This document shows, piece by piece, positions 50,362 through 59,528 of a stretch of DNA of 64,000 nucleotides (within the stretch, counting starts at the first letter, position 1; every line of letters starts with the position of its first letter). The notes under the pieces were generated by a model. That model did no database searches. It was not told the origin of the DNA and worked only from the letters and a program-made list of their open reading frames with translations. The stretch covers positions 1 through 64,000 of the forward strand of contig CALFXJ010000060.1 in assembly GCA_937958105.1 (NCBI GenBank), given 5' to 3'. The DNA comes from an uncultured Cellvibrio sp. Lineage in GTDB: Bacteria > Pseudomonadota > Gammaproteobacteria > Pseudomonadales > Cellvibrionaceae. The position numbers and the translations under genes are program-made.

Positions 50362-51696
50362 TTATTGCCGTATCGCCCAAAATTCCATTTCAATACCTGG
50401 GAAATCTCCCCCAAGGTGCAATGCAAAACCGCCGGATTGCTGCAGCTCTTTCCAAAACTCACTGTGACGATCCAGCTCAAAATAGGTATATCCGGAGCGG
50501 AAAGGAATTTGTCGTGGAGCCACAGGCAGAGGTTTGATGATAATGCCCGGCATGGCAGCATTGACCAGCTGTCGGATGCGCTCCACCGGGCCGATTTTAA
50601 TTTGTGCAGGCAGACGAGAACGAATCACATCATCTTTAACATCTGCGCGAACAGCCAGCACGAACATGGCAGAGGACAACAGCGACCGGTCGGTAATCTC
50701 CGAAACACGGATACCATATTTCTTCTCCACGAGATTCAGCGCGATCGCCGTCTGTTCATAAACCATGGACAGATACTCGCGCAGCGCACTCATCACCGGT
50801 GTAAAGGTCTGCTGCAGATTGTCATGAAGGTAAACCGGGAAGCTGGGCGGTCGCTTGGTCTTTGTGACAAATGTTGATAGCTCGCCGGCCATCTGCATGA
50901 ACTCAGAATACAGCGTAAGTGGATGCAGGCCTTTGATGTTAGCCATGTGATTAACAAAAGGTTCAAGCCGATTGACCAGCTGTAACAGCATATAATCGGC
51001 AATCTCCGCCGTACCACCTCGACGGGCATCGGCCAGGCGGCCGGCGATGGATTCGCCACGGTGATGAAGCAACCCGGCCAGCTCAGGAATGAAGCCAGCC
51101 AGACGCGGTACTGCTTTGCAGTCAAGGCAGGTGGCAAAATACTGCTCATCCAGCAGGATATCTTTATCGTCGCGTGCCTCAGCTACGCGGATCAGACCTA
51201 TGCAGGCGTAACCACTTAGATCGTCCGTTTCCAACAGCAGACGAAGGCGCAGCTTGGCAATATCAAGAGACTGGCTGTCCCCTCCCTCTACGGTTACATC
51301 GCGCACCTGGATTTCGTTCGAATAGTATCGCGCAAGCCCTTGGGTATTATCTTGAGGAAGTACATCAACGGCTCCCGGGCGACGAACCGGAACAGCCAGA
51401 TAAATAACACAATTATGAATACCAGCAGGCACTTCCAAAACCGGCGGAGCATCATCAACTTCAGGAAAATTGAAGGGTGTGCCATCCGGGAATACGCCAC
51501 TGGCACGTAACAATGAAATCTTTCCGAGCTTCAATAGTTGCTGATCAACTTCAAATTCGTGAACGCCCCAACCATAGGCCCCATAGGCAGAACATTTACT
51601 GTCTATATAACGCTCGATATACCGATCCTGCTGCTGGAAGTGCTGAGGATTCAGGAACATTCCTTCAGACCAAACCACTCTGCTGTCTAATGACAT
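50362..51696 (-). CDS. tssK: T6SS baseplate protein TssK
   Basis: This 444-residue protein has the family start RVVWSEGMFLNPQHFQQQDRY and the middle ARRGGTAEIADYMLLQLVNR pattern, with length as usual. TssK trimers connect the baseplate wedge (TssEFG) to TssL and TssM. It follows tssJ and precedes tssL by about 135 bp. That gap (50227-50361) shows no gene. Confidence 0.95.
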   Translation of the reverse strand: MSLDSRVVWSEGMFLNPQHFQQQDRYIERYIDSKCSAYGAYGWGVHEFEVDQQLLKLGKISLLRASGVFPDGTPFNFPEVDDAPPVLEVPAGIHNCVIYLAVPVRRPGAVDVLPQDNTQGLARYYSNEIQVRDVTVEGGDSQSLDIAKLRLRLLLETDDLSGYACIGLIRVAEARDDKDILLDEQYFATCLDCKAVPRLAGFIPELAGLLHHRGESIAGRLADARRGGTAEIADYMLLQLVNRLEPFVNHMANIKGLHPLTLYSEFMQMAGELSTFVTKTKRPPSFPVYLHDNLQQTFTPVMSALREYLSMVYEQTAIALNLVEKKYGIRVSEITDRSLLSSAMFVLAVRADVKDDVIRSRLPAQIKIGPVERIRQLVNAAMPGIIIKPLPVAPRQIPFRSGYTYFELDRHSEFWKELQQSGGFALHLGGDFPGIEMEFWAIRQ

Positions 51697-51738
51697 AATA
51701 TTCTCGCTGCAATAACGCTCGGGTTATTCAATAAGGAT

Positions 51739-52239
51739 TTATTTTTTTGCTATGGAGATGCTCGTACCGGAAATTTTTACCGTGACCGCATTCCGGATTA
51801 TGTTATTTTCCGTAACAGGAACAATGACCTTGTAATTGGAACCGCGGTACTGGAAAAATTCTGCATAAAGCGCTATTTGATTAACACCTTTCTCCAGCAC
51901 AAAACGCTCTGTACGGACTTCTCCTGGTGCAATAGGCTTGAGCGTTTGTCTGCTGACGATATCTGCCCCTAATAACTCTTCATCACGCTCGTACAAATCA
52001 ATGAAGTCAGCCTTGTTAAAGGCCGTAGGTGATTTAAGCTGATAGAAGCGTACAAAAACCGGGGATGGACGGTTGTTTTCATCCGGATTGATATCGCTGT
52101 CGACTTCAAACGTCAGTTTTAAATCCGTATCAAGATTCAGCATTCCTCCGACGCGGTTCTTGGAGGGGGAGCAGGCTGCAATTGATAGAACAGCCAGCGT
52201 GAGTATGAAAAGGCTTCGAATAGAACGTGCACATGACAT
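51739..52239 (-). CDS. tssJ: T6SS outer-membrane lipoprotein TssJ
   Basis: This 166-residue lipoprotein has a signal ending in IAACSPS (Cys23). Family strands include VRFYQLKSPTAFNKADFIDLYE and FVLEKGVNQIALYAEFF. TssJ anchors the TssM periplasmic domain to the outer membrane. GGAGAG precedes the ATG. It lies between the FHA gene and tssK. Confidence 0.94.
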   Translation of the reverse strand: MSCARSIRSLFILTLAVLSIAACSPSKNRVGGMLNLDTDLKLTFEVDSDINPDENNRPSPVFVRFYQLKSPTAFNKADFIDLYERDEELLGADIVSRQTLKPIAPGEVRTERFVLEKGVNQIALYAEFFQYRGSNYKVIVPVTENNIIRNAVTVKISGTSISIAKK

Positions 52240-52272
52240 AACAATCTCTCCGTAATCTGTAATGATCTGAAA

Positions 52273-53862
52273 TTAATTATTTTTCTTACGCGCAGCAGCC
52301 AGCTTGCGTAACTGATCCTCATAGGCATTCACAAAGTCACTGCCAAACAAATGTTGAAACGAGGATTCCATATTATCGACAAAGCTTGAGTAATATTCTC
52401 CGTAGCTGGACCAGTATTTAACCTTCTGTATCCCGGGAATAACCCCGCCTTTACCTTGCTTATTAAAATTTTTCTCGAGATTCTCCGGATTGAATCGCTC
52501 CATCATGCGTTCAAAACCGTGACGGATGCCTGCGATCATCGCGATCTGATGCTCAGCAATTTCCTGAAAGCCTTCGCGGAACGCGTCAACTGGCTTCTTA
52601 TAGGCGTTGGTTTTCTTTATAAACATATTCTCCAGCGCATCATCAACGCCTACGGAGAATTTCAGTGGGTTATTCTCCACGGGTTGAATCGTGGTGACGT
52701 TCATGCGGAACTCGTTTTTGATGCTGGTGCGGGAACGCAGCACCTGCATCATGCCGTCGACAATCTCACGCATGAGCTCGCCGGCCATAACACTGATTTC
52801 GTTTATCTGTTCATCAGAGAGCCGACTGACATCCAATCCCATTGCTGTAACAAGGCGCCGGTCCGCTGATGATGGAGCGCTAGATGTCGGAGAGACAGGC
52901 TGCGGCTGTACTGGAGCTGGTTTAACCGGAGCCACTGGAACTGGTGCTTCGGGTTGAGCAGCTGCCGGAGGCTCGATCGGCTGAAAGGCCGTCTCGGGCA
53001 CCGCAGGTGCCGGCCGCTGAGGCCGTGGGTGTGGTACCGCCGGCTTGGGCTCTGGGGCTGCCTCGCTCACCGGTGTCGGCACGGGTGTTGAGACGGGTGG
53101 GATTGGTAAGGGGGTGGAACCGAGGAGATCGTCCTCCCAATCTTCAGGAATGAGATTCTCCTGGCTTGACTCCGGCCAGCTGATTGCTTGATCCAGCCCC
53201 GGCGAATAATCCAGCTGGCTGCCGCCGGGAAAAGGCCGGTTATCTGTCGCGAAAGGGTCCAGGGGACTGCCGCCACCACTGCCAAAGAACAATGGATCCC
53301 GATCAAAGCCGCCCTGCTCTGGCAAGTTTGCATGTTGCAAAGAGTTCCCATGCGCCTTATCCAAGGCCGCAAGTGGGTCGACATCAAGGTCTGGCTCAAG
53401 GGAAAAATCGTCCGGTATGCTGCCTGAAGTGCTGAAAGGGTCTGCGGATGAATGGCTTGGCAGTGGTGAGCCGAAGATGTCATCTATGCTCGATGACCCC
53501 TGCCCCATAGCAAAGGTCGCATCCGTACCAAACGGCTGCCCAGCTGTGACACTGACGGAAAAGCGGTAATCGCCGATTTCAAAAAAGTCACCGTCATTCA
53601 ACGGCGCTTTCACACCTTTTCCCAAGGGCTCCGGAGAGTCATTCAAAAAGGTCCCGTTTGTGCTCAAGTCGAGGATGTAATAGTGACCAGCTTCACACAG
53701 AATTTCACAATGGCAGGAAGACAGGAATTTGTCCGGGTCGGGCAACACCCAGCTGTTGCTCTCCGCGCGCCCGAGAGTACCTCCCTGCTCATTGAATGTC
53801 TGATTTGTCCTGGATACAGAAACCTTTCCCGGCGTTTTTACCAATGTGATCTGTAAAGCCAT
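52273..53862 (-). CDS. tagH: T6SS FHA-domain scaffold protein (TagH/Fha)
   Basis: This 529-residue protein has an N-terminal FHA domain (about 1-105) with the phospho-threonine pocket residues GTLGRAESNSWVLPDPDKFLSSCHCEI-like (GRAESN, SSCHC) and LDLSTNGTFLN. A long Pro/Ala/Gln-rich linker (about 250-345) follows, then a C-terminal TagH domain (about 345-529) with VDGMMQVLRSRTSIKNEFRM. FHA proteins read the PpkA phosphorylation signal and drive TssL/TssM activation. It is the first gene of the leftward operon, divergent from tssA. Confidence 0.94.
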   Translation of the reverse strand: MALQITLVKTPGKVSVSRTNQTFNEQGGTLGRAESNSWVLPDPDKFLSSCHCEILCEAGHYYILDLSTNGTFLNDSPEPLGKGVKAPLNDGDFFEIGDYRFSVSVTAGQPFGTDATFAMGQGSSSIDDIFGSPLPSHSSADPFSTSGSIPDDFSLEPDLDVDPLAALDKAHGNSLQHANLPEQGGFDRDPLFFGSGGGSPLDPFATDNRPFPGGSQLDYSPGLDQAISWPESSQENLIPEDWEDDLLGSTPLPIPPVSTPVPTPVSEAAPEPKPAVPHPRPQRPAPAVPETAFQPIEPPAAAQPEAPVPVAPVKPAPVQPQPVSPTSSAPSSADRRLVTAMGLDVSRLSDEQINEISVMAGELMREIVDGMMQVLRSRTSIKNEFRMNVTTIQPVENNPLKFSVGVDDALENMFIKKTNAYKKPVDAFREGFQEIAEHQIAMIAGIRHGFERMMERFNPENLEKNFNKQGKGGVIPGIQKVKYWSSYGEYYSSFVDNMESSFQHLFGSDFVNAYEDQLRKLAAARKKNN

Positions 53863-54267
53863 TCGACTATCATCCTGAAACGGTCCGTCTTTTTTAAAAT
53901 CATATGGGTTTTCAATAGCTTGCGGTCATAAAATCCGAAGCTGGGTCGCGCAGTATAGTATCCCTCGCGAAGCAATTCCAAATAATATCACGTCGCCAAA
54001 AGTGCATACCACCGCCCGGTTAACAAGCCAAACATTTAAATGACTATGAATTTACAATGTTACTTGTTAATTTATGGCGCTGATTGTGCTAGCTTAACTT
54101 CTTTGGCGGCAACATCAACATAAAATAACCTTGGTTTGAGGAATATAAATTCGGGCTCCTAGAACTCTGTCACAGTATGAGAGCCGGCAGTAAGCAGCAC
54201 TGGATGTACACTCATAACATATGGTTTTGTGCTAATAAATAAGCATTTCTAAAGGGATCGGAATGTA
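53863..54267. promoter_or_regulatory. Divergent promoter region of the two main T6SS operons
   Basis: This 405-bp AT-rich region between fha (leftward) and tssA (rightward) contains no convincing gene. It should hold both promoters. I see no clear sigma-54 element or recognisable operator; CTAATAAATAAGC near 54231 is a possible AT-rich leader for tssA. AAAGGGATCGG near 54252-54262 is the tssA ribosome-binding region. Confidence 0.45.
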
Positions 54268-55383
54268 ATGGCTTCACCTGAAATCATCGACCTGGCCAGC
54301 CTTTTGGCCCCTATCGACGGCGAATCGCCTGCGGGAAACGACGTTCGCCAGGACTCATCACCCACTTCAAATTATCAGAGCATCAAAACTGCAAGAGCAG
54401 CCGCGCGCGCTGCAGAAAGAAGCAGCGTACATGATGGTGATACATCCGAAGCGGATGAACATTGGCGAAAAATTATTTCTCTCGCACCGGAAATTCTCAC
54501 CAAACAGAGCAAAGATTTAGAAATTGCGACCTGGTTCACAGAAGCATTGGTTCGTCGACACGGCTTTCAAGGATTGCGTGATGCATTTCACTTGATTCTC
54601 GGCCTGATAGAAAATTTCTGGGACAACCTCTACCCGATGCCCGATGATGAGGACGGGATGGCGTTCCGCACTGCCTCATTGACGGGACTCAACGGCGAAG
54701 GCTCCGAAGGTGTCTTGATCCCTCCCATCAGAAAAGTACCTATTACCGAAGGCCAGGACCCAGGTCCATTCAGCTTCTGGCAATATCAGCAAGCGCTTGA
54801 TATACAGCGTTCGGCGAGCGAAGACATCCGCAACAGCAAAGCCGAGAAACTCGGTTTTACCCTGGAAGACATTGAACGGGCCGTTAATGAATCGAGCGAG
54901 GCCTTTTATGTCGACCTGCTTGACGACGTCACCGACGCGATCGCCACCTATCGCAAGATCAATCAATTGCTGGAAGAACGTTGCAGTGGCGAAGAAGCGC
55001 CGCCCACACGCAACATCATCAGCATCCTGGAAGAATGCCGCGGGGCCATCAGCCATCTCGGCAAACATAAGTTGCCGATAGCCGCTGAAGAAGCACCCGC
55101 TGAAGAAGGTGCCACTGACACTCCTTCTCCTGCCGGAGCGCCGGCAGCGCCCGCTGTCAGTGTAGGCGCAATCAATTCCCGCGAAGCCGCTTTTAAGCAG
55201 TTACTGGATATTGCGAAATTTTTCCGCAAGACTGAACCCCACTCCCCCGTTTCCTACGTCCTTGAAAAGGCTGTAAAATGGGGGAACATGCCGCTCAATG
55301 AACTCATCGTTGAGCTCATTCCAGACTCTTCATCGCGAGAGCGCTACAGTGAGCTCACTGGCGTAAAAAGTAATGAAGATTAA
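54268..55383 (+). CDS. tssA: T6SS protein TssA (ImpA family)
   Basis: This 371-residue protein has an N-terminal ImpA domain (about 8-130) with PIDGESPAGNDVRQD and NFWDNLYPMPDDEDG, an Ala/Pro-rich linker (about 272-300) and a short helical C-terminal domain with EPHSPVSYVLEKAVKWGNMPLNELI. TssA primes tube and sheath assembly, and the C-terminal VasJ-like motif is typical of shorter TssA forms. It is the first gene of the rightward operon, 33 bp before tssB. Confidence 0.95.
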   Translation: MASPEIIDLASLLAPIDGESPAGNDVRQDSSPTSNYQSIKTARAAARAAERSSVHDGDTSEADEHWRKIISLAPEILTKQSKDLEIATWFTEALVRRHGFQGLRDAFHLILGLIENFWDNLYPMPDDEDGMAFRTASLTGLNGEGSEGVLIPPIRKVPITEGQDPGPFSFWQYQQALDIQRSASEDIRNSKAEKLGFTLEDIERAVNESSEAFYVDLLDDVTDAIATYRKINQLLEERCSGEEAPPTRNIISILEECRGAISHLGKHKLPIAAEEAPAEEGATDTPSPAGAPAAPAVSVGAINSREAAFKQLLDIAKFFRKTEPHSPVSYVLEKAVKWGNMPLNELIVELIPDSSSRERYSELTGVKSNED

Positions 55384-55416
55384 AACCAACACACCTAGCC
55401 AAGAGGATTAGGGATC

Positions 55417-55947
55417 ATGTCCGATAGCATTCACGACAAACTGAAACGCGTAAGAAAACCCAGGGTTCATATTACGTATGACCTTGAGACAAATGGCGCT
55501 ATCGTTGAAAAGGAAATTCCATTTGTGATGGGCGTCATGGGCGATTACTCCGGCGATAACGCTGATGGTAAAAAAACCCTCAAAGAACGCAAATTTTCAC
55601 AAATCGACCGCGACAACTTCAACGATATCATGTCGAAGGTTAATCCTCAGTTACGCATGAAAGTTGAGAACATGCTGGAAGGTGACGGCAGCGAAATGTC
55701 CGTCAATCTCGACTTTAAAAACATGGAAGATTTCGAACCGCACAAAATCGTCGAACAGATTGAGCCTCTCAAGAAGCTGATGGAAACCCGCAATAAGCTT
55801 CGCGACCTCCTGACCAAGGCAGACCGCTCGGAAGATCTGGAATCCATTCTTGAAGATGTATTAAGCAACACCACCGCATTATCCTCACTGTCCAGTGAGC
55901 TCGGTATTGATGGAAGTGAAAACAAGGGTGATAAAGATGGCGAATAA
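55417..55947 (+). CDS. tssB: T6SS contractile sheath small subunit TssB
   Basis: This 176-residue protein shows the family block RVHITYDLETNGAIVEKEIPFVMGVMGDYSG-type residues (VHITYDLETNG, PFVMGVMGDYSG) and NLDFKNMEDFEPHKIVEQIEPL. TssB pairs with TssC to build the contractile sheath. AAGAGGATTAGG precedes the ATG. Its end overlaps tssC by 11 bases, so the pair is coupled. Confidence 0.96.
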   Translation: MSDSIHDKLKRVRKPRVHITYDLETNGAIVEKEIPFVMGVMGDYSGDNADGKKTLKERKFSQIDRDNFNDIMSKVNPQLRMKVENMLEGDGSEMSVNLDFKNMEDFEPHKIVEQIEPLKKLMETRNKLRDLLTKADRSEDLESILEDVLSNTTALSSLSSELGIDGSENKGDKDGE

Positions 55948-57430
55948 CGAACAGCAACTTGAGACTCAAACGGCAGAAGCCGAAGTCAAAGAGGTCAGTT
56001 TCCTCGAGCAGGCAATCGGTGCAACCAAGCAAACCTCGCGTGATGAAACAGAAGAGCTTCTGCGCACCCTGACGCAGGAAGCGATGAAAGGAACCGTCAA
56101 ATGGGATAAAAACCTTTCGGTTACTATCAATGCAGCCATCGCCGCCATTGACAAGGCGATGTCCAAGCAGTTATCCGCAGTAATGCATAACGAGAAGTTC
56201 CAAAAGCTCGAAGGCTCATGGCGTGGACTGCAGCATCTGGTCATGAATTCAGAAACCAGCTCTCAACTCAAGATTCGCATGCTCAATATCAGCAAAAAAG
56301 AATTGAGTCGCGACCTCGAGAAAGCGGTGGAGTTTGACCAGAGCCAGATCTTCAAGAAAATCTACGAAAGCGAATTCGGTACCGCTGGTGGCCAACCCTA
56401 TGCGGCCCTGGTTGGTGATTTTGAATTCTCATCTCATCCTGATGATATTTCGCTGTTGTCGAAGATGTCTAACGTGGCCGCTGCAGGCTTCTGCCCGTTC
56501 ATTTCTGCTGCTGCGCCGCAGATGTTTGGCTTTGACAGCTTCACGGAACTTTCCAAACCCCGTGATCTGGAAAAAATCTTTGATTCAGCGGAGTATATTC
56601 AATGGCGGAGCTTCCGCGACAGCGACGACTCCCGCTTCGTAACCCTCGCCATGCCCCGCGTACTGGCTCGCCTGCCCTATGGTTCAGCAACCAAGCCGGT
56701 AGAAGCCTTTAACTTTGAAGAAGTTGATCTGAACGAAGACGGTAGACATACCGCTACCGATCACGATGACTACTGCTGGATGAACGCGGCCTATGCCCTC
56801 GGAACCACACTGACTAAAGCGTTTGCAGAATACGGCTGGTGCACCAGTATCCGTGGAGCCGAAGGTGGTGGCAAGGTTGAAGGTCTGCCAAGCCATGTCT
56901 TTGTAAGTGATGACGGTGACGTTGATCAGAAGTGTCCGACCGAAATCGGTATCACCGACCGCCGCGAAGCCGAACTGAGCAAACTCGGATTCCTGCCGCT
57001 GTGTCACTATAAAAACACCGACTATGCGGTATTCTTCGGTGCTCAGACTACTCAGCGTCCCAAGAAGTTTGATGATCCGGATGCAACAGCCAACGCTGCC
57101 ATTTCTGCTCGCCTGCCGTACATCATGGCCACTTCGCGCATCGCCCACTTCCTGAAGGTCATGGCGCGCGACAAGATTGGCTCATTCATGGAAGCATCAG
57201 AAGCGGAAGAGTGGTTGAATCGCTGGATCAACAACTACGTTAACGGCAGTCCGGGTGCCAGCGCCGAGATGAAAGCGCGTTATCCGCTTGCTGAAGCCCG
57301 CGTTGAAGTCAGAGAAGTTCCGGGCCAGCCTGGCGTTTATAATGCCGTGGCGTGGATGCGTCCGTGGCTGCAGATGGAAGAGCTGACGGCATCCCTGCGC
57401 TTGGTTGCCAATATTCCCAAAGCGGGATAA
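55937..57430 (+). CDS. tssC: T6SS contractile sheath large subunit TssC
   Basis: This 497-residue protein carries the family blocks FQKLEGSWRGLQHLV, FDQSQIFKKIYESEFG, EYIQWRSFRDSDDSRF and CHYKNTDYAVFFGAQ. The start at 55937 (within the tssB end) is preferred over an open frame from 55895, because it begins at MANNEQQ, the usual family start, and AAGGGTG lies upstream. It forms the sheath with TssB and is recognised by ClpV for recycling. A strong hairpin follows before the paralogous gene. Confidence 0.96.
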   Translation: MANNEQQLETQTAEAEVKEVSFLEQAIGATKQTSRDETEELLRTLTQEAMKGTVKWDKNLSVTINAAIAAIDKAMSKQLSAVMHNEKFQKLEGSWRGLQHLVMNSETSSQLKIRMLNISKKELSRDLEKAVEFDQSQIFKKIYESEFGTAGGQPYAALVGDFEFSSHPDDISLLSKMSNVAAAGFCPFISAAAPQMFGFDSFTELSKPRDLEKIFDSAEYIQWRSFRDSDDSRFVTLAMPRVLARLPYGSATKPVEAFNFEEVDLNEDGRHTATDHDDYCWMNAAYALGTTLTKAFAEYGWCTSIRGAEGGGKVEGLPSHVFVSDDGDVDQKCPTEIGITDRREAELSKLGFLPLCHYKNTDYAVFFGAQTTQRPKKFDDPDATANAAISARLPYIMATSRIAHFLKVMARDKIGSFMEASEAEEWLNRWINNYVNGSPGASAEMKARYPLAEARVEVREVPGQPGVYNAVAWMRPWLQMEELTASLRLVANIPKAG

Positions 57431-57450
57431 TTGGAGTTCGACTCTGCTTT

Positions 57451-57473
57451 AAGAGGGGGAACTTCCCCCTCTT
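57451..57473 (+). terminator. Strong hairpin between the two tssC-type genes (attenuator)
   Basis: AAGAGGGGGAA and TTCCCCCTCTT are perfectly complementary around a single base, giving an inverted repeat of 23 bases, followed by TCTGTTAATG. It begins 20 bp after the tssC stop and lies 12 bp before the next start. The T-tract is short, so partial termination or mRNA stabilisation is more likely than full stop. It would also bury the only purine-rich stretch before the downstream gene. Confidence 0.6.
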
Positions 57474-57485
57474 TCTGTTAATGAA

Positions 57486-59021
57486 ATGGATTATTTTGTG
57501 TCAGCACTCAACGACCAACGTGCTTCGGCAGCCTCTTCCTCTATGACACAGGCTAGTTTCCTCGACACACTCTATTCTCAAGAAGCTTACGTCACGACGC
57601 TTGATGGATTTCTCGCCGAGCCCGATACGCTGAAAGCATTGCGTTATTGGATAAATGAATTTGAAGACCGGCAACATCTGCAATCGGCTGATGATATTCA
57701 TCTGGCAATACATAGGTCCATCTCAGTTATTGATCATCTGATCAATGATCAGTTGAACGCTGTCATCCACCATCCGGATTTTCAAAAACTTGAAGCGTCC
57801 TGGCGTGGTCTCTGGTACTTGGTGGTACAGGCTGAAGGCAGCCGTAACATCAAAATCCGCTATCTCGACGTCAGCTGGGCTGAAGTCGCTAAGGATATTG
57901 ATCGGGCGTTGGATTTTGACCAAAGCCAGCTTTTCCAGAAAATTTACAGCGAAGAGTACGGCTCTCCCGGTGGCGAACCCTACGGTGTACTGATCGGTGA
58001 TTACGAAATCAGCCATAAGCGATCAGCCCGACATCCTTATGACGATATCGCTACGCTGAACGGACTCGCTGAAATCGCAGCGGCTTCGTTCGCCCCGTTT
58101 ATTGCCGGCGCGTCCAGCGAGCTTTTTGGTTTGGATAATTTTTCCACGCTGGGCATGCCATTGGATCTGCAAACCATTTTTGCGCAGGACGAGTACATCA
58201 AATGGCGTGCATTGCGTGATAAAGCCGACAGCCGCTTTATTGGCCTGACTTTGCCCCGGGTATTAATGCGCACGCCCTATCGCACCCAGCCAGGCAGCTA
58301 CAAAGGGCTGTTCTTTTATGAAAAGCCGGAAAATGGCAAAAAAACCGGTTATTTGTGGGGCAATGCTTCCTATGCGTTTGCCGGCATCCTGATCCGCGAG
58401 TTTGCCAACGTTGGCTGGTTTGGCCACATCCGAGGCGTACCACGCGATCAGATTGGCGGTGGTCTGCTGACCAACTTTCCGATAGCCAGTTTCGAAACCG
58501 ATGCTCCGAATATTGTTTACAAGCCGGTGACTGATGTGCTCATCACAGATACGCTGGAGCGAGAGTTGAGTGACCTTGGGCTGATACCCTTGTGTCAGTG
58601 TTACGACACTCCCTACAGTGCGTTCTACAGCAATCAATCGTTGCAGCGACCACGTCGGCGCGCCAGCCGTAACGAAGAAATTAATGCAAAACTCTCTGCG
58701 ATGCTCCAGCACGTGCTTTGTGCATCACGCGTTGCTCACTACATCAAGGTCATGATCCGAGACAAGATCGGATCGTTTATTACTGCAGACGAGTGCGAAC
58801 ATTTTCTGACGAAGTGGTTATTCAAGTACACAACAGGACGGGAAGATCTCGATTGGGAAGAACAGGCCAGGTATCCCCTGCGACAGGCCTCGGTAAGAGT
58901 TACTGAACACCCGGACAAGCCAGGCCAATATGTGTGTGTCATTCATCTGGTACCACATTACCAGTTGGACCAAATGGTGTCCGAACTGGAGCTGGTCACC
59001 GAACTGGTTCAAACCACTTAG
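57486..59021 (+). CDS. Second TssC-family sheath protein (TssC paralogue, ImpD-like)
   Basis: This 511-residue protein aligns along its length with TssC: FQKLEASWRGLWYLV, FDQSQLFQKIYSEEYG, EYIKWRALRDKADSRF and CQCYDTPYSAFYSNQ. It has diverged considerably, with an insertion near KRSARHPYDD and a different N-terminus. Some loci (Rhizobium impC/impD, Agrobacterium tssC41/tssC40) have two TssC-type genes, so this is probably a specialised baseplate-proximal or cap subunit. No good ribosome-binding site precedes the ATG at 57486. The hairpin upstream and weak initiation point to low copy number. Confidence 0.85.
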   Translation: MDYFVSALNDQRASAASSSMTQASFLDTLYSQEAYVTTLDGFLAEPDTLKALRYWINEFEDRQHLQSADDIHLAIHRSISVIDHLINDQLNAVIHHPDFQKLEASWRGLWYLVVQAEGSRNIKIRYLDVSWAEVAKDIDRALDFDQSQLFQKIYSEEYGSPGGEPYGVLIGDYEISHKRSARHPYDDIATLNGLAEIAAASFAPFIAGASSELFGLDNFSTLGMPLDLQTIFAQDEYIKWRALRDKADSRFIGLTLPRVLMRTPYRTQPGSYKGLFFYEKPENGKKTGYLWGNASYAFAGILIREFANVGWFGHIRGVPRDQIGGGLLTNFPIASFETDAPNIVYKPVTDVLITDTLERELSDLGLIPLCQCYDTPYSAFYSNQSLQRPRRRASRNEEINAKLSAMLQHVLCASRVAHYIKVMIRDKIGSFITADECEHFLTKWLFKYTTGREDLDWEEQARYPLRQASVRVTEHPDKPGQYVCVIHLVPHYQLDQMVSELELVTELVQTT

Positions 59022-59033
59022 GACTGACAACCT

Positions 59034-59528
59034 ATGCGCGTAGATAAGAAAAAAGAACTTCGCCCGTCGATCCTTGACCGTTTGCTGGATGACGAGCCGC
59101 ACATTCAGGTGGAAGCGGATAAAAATCGTCACCAGCATCTGCGCGAACTGCGCAACAGCGTCAAACGTGATCTGGAGAATTTATTAAATACCCGCTACCG
59201 CATGGTAGAGCCCCCGGAAGAGTTTGCACAGCTGGAGTTGTCACTGCTGAACTATGGACTGCCTGATCTGGCCACAGTCAATATTGCAGACATCGAAAAG
59301 AAACGGAATTTTACCCGTCATCTGGAAAAAATCCTGCGTGATTATGAGCCCCGTTTCAAGACGGTCAAAGTGAATCACATCGATAATAAAGACAATACCG
59401 ACAGAACCTTGAGGTTCCGAATTGATGCGACTCTCTATGCCGACCCGGCACCGGAGATCGTAGTGTTCGACTCAGTACTGGACCCTGTCTCGCGTACTGT
59501 CAATGTGGAAGAGTCAAAACATGGCTGA
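59034..59528 (+). CDS. tssE: T6SS baseplate protein TssE (gp25-like)
   Basis: This 164-residue protein contains the gp25 pattern LRNSVKRDLENLLNTRYR and LLNYGLPDLATVN, then IEKILRDYEPRFKTVKV-like (EKILRDYEPRFKTV). It also has the N-terminal RPSILDRLLDDEP. TssE is part of the baseplate wedge that starts sheath growth. It begins 12 bp after the TssC paralogue stop and overlaps tssF by 8 bases. Confidence 0.94.
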   Translation: MRVDKKKELRPSILDRLLDDEPHIQVEADKNRHQHLRELRNSVKRDLENLLNTRYRMVEPPEEFAQLELSLLNYGLPDLATVNIADIEKKRNFTRHLEKILRDYEPRFKTVKVNHIDNKDNTDRTLRFRIDATLYADPAPEIVVFDSVLDPVSRTVNVEESKHG

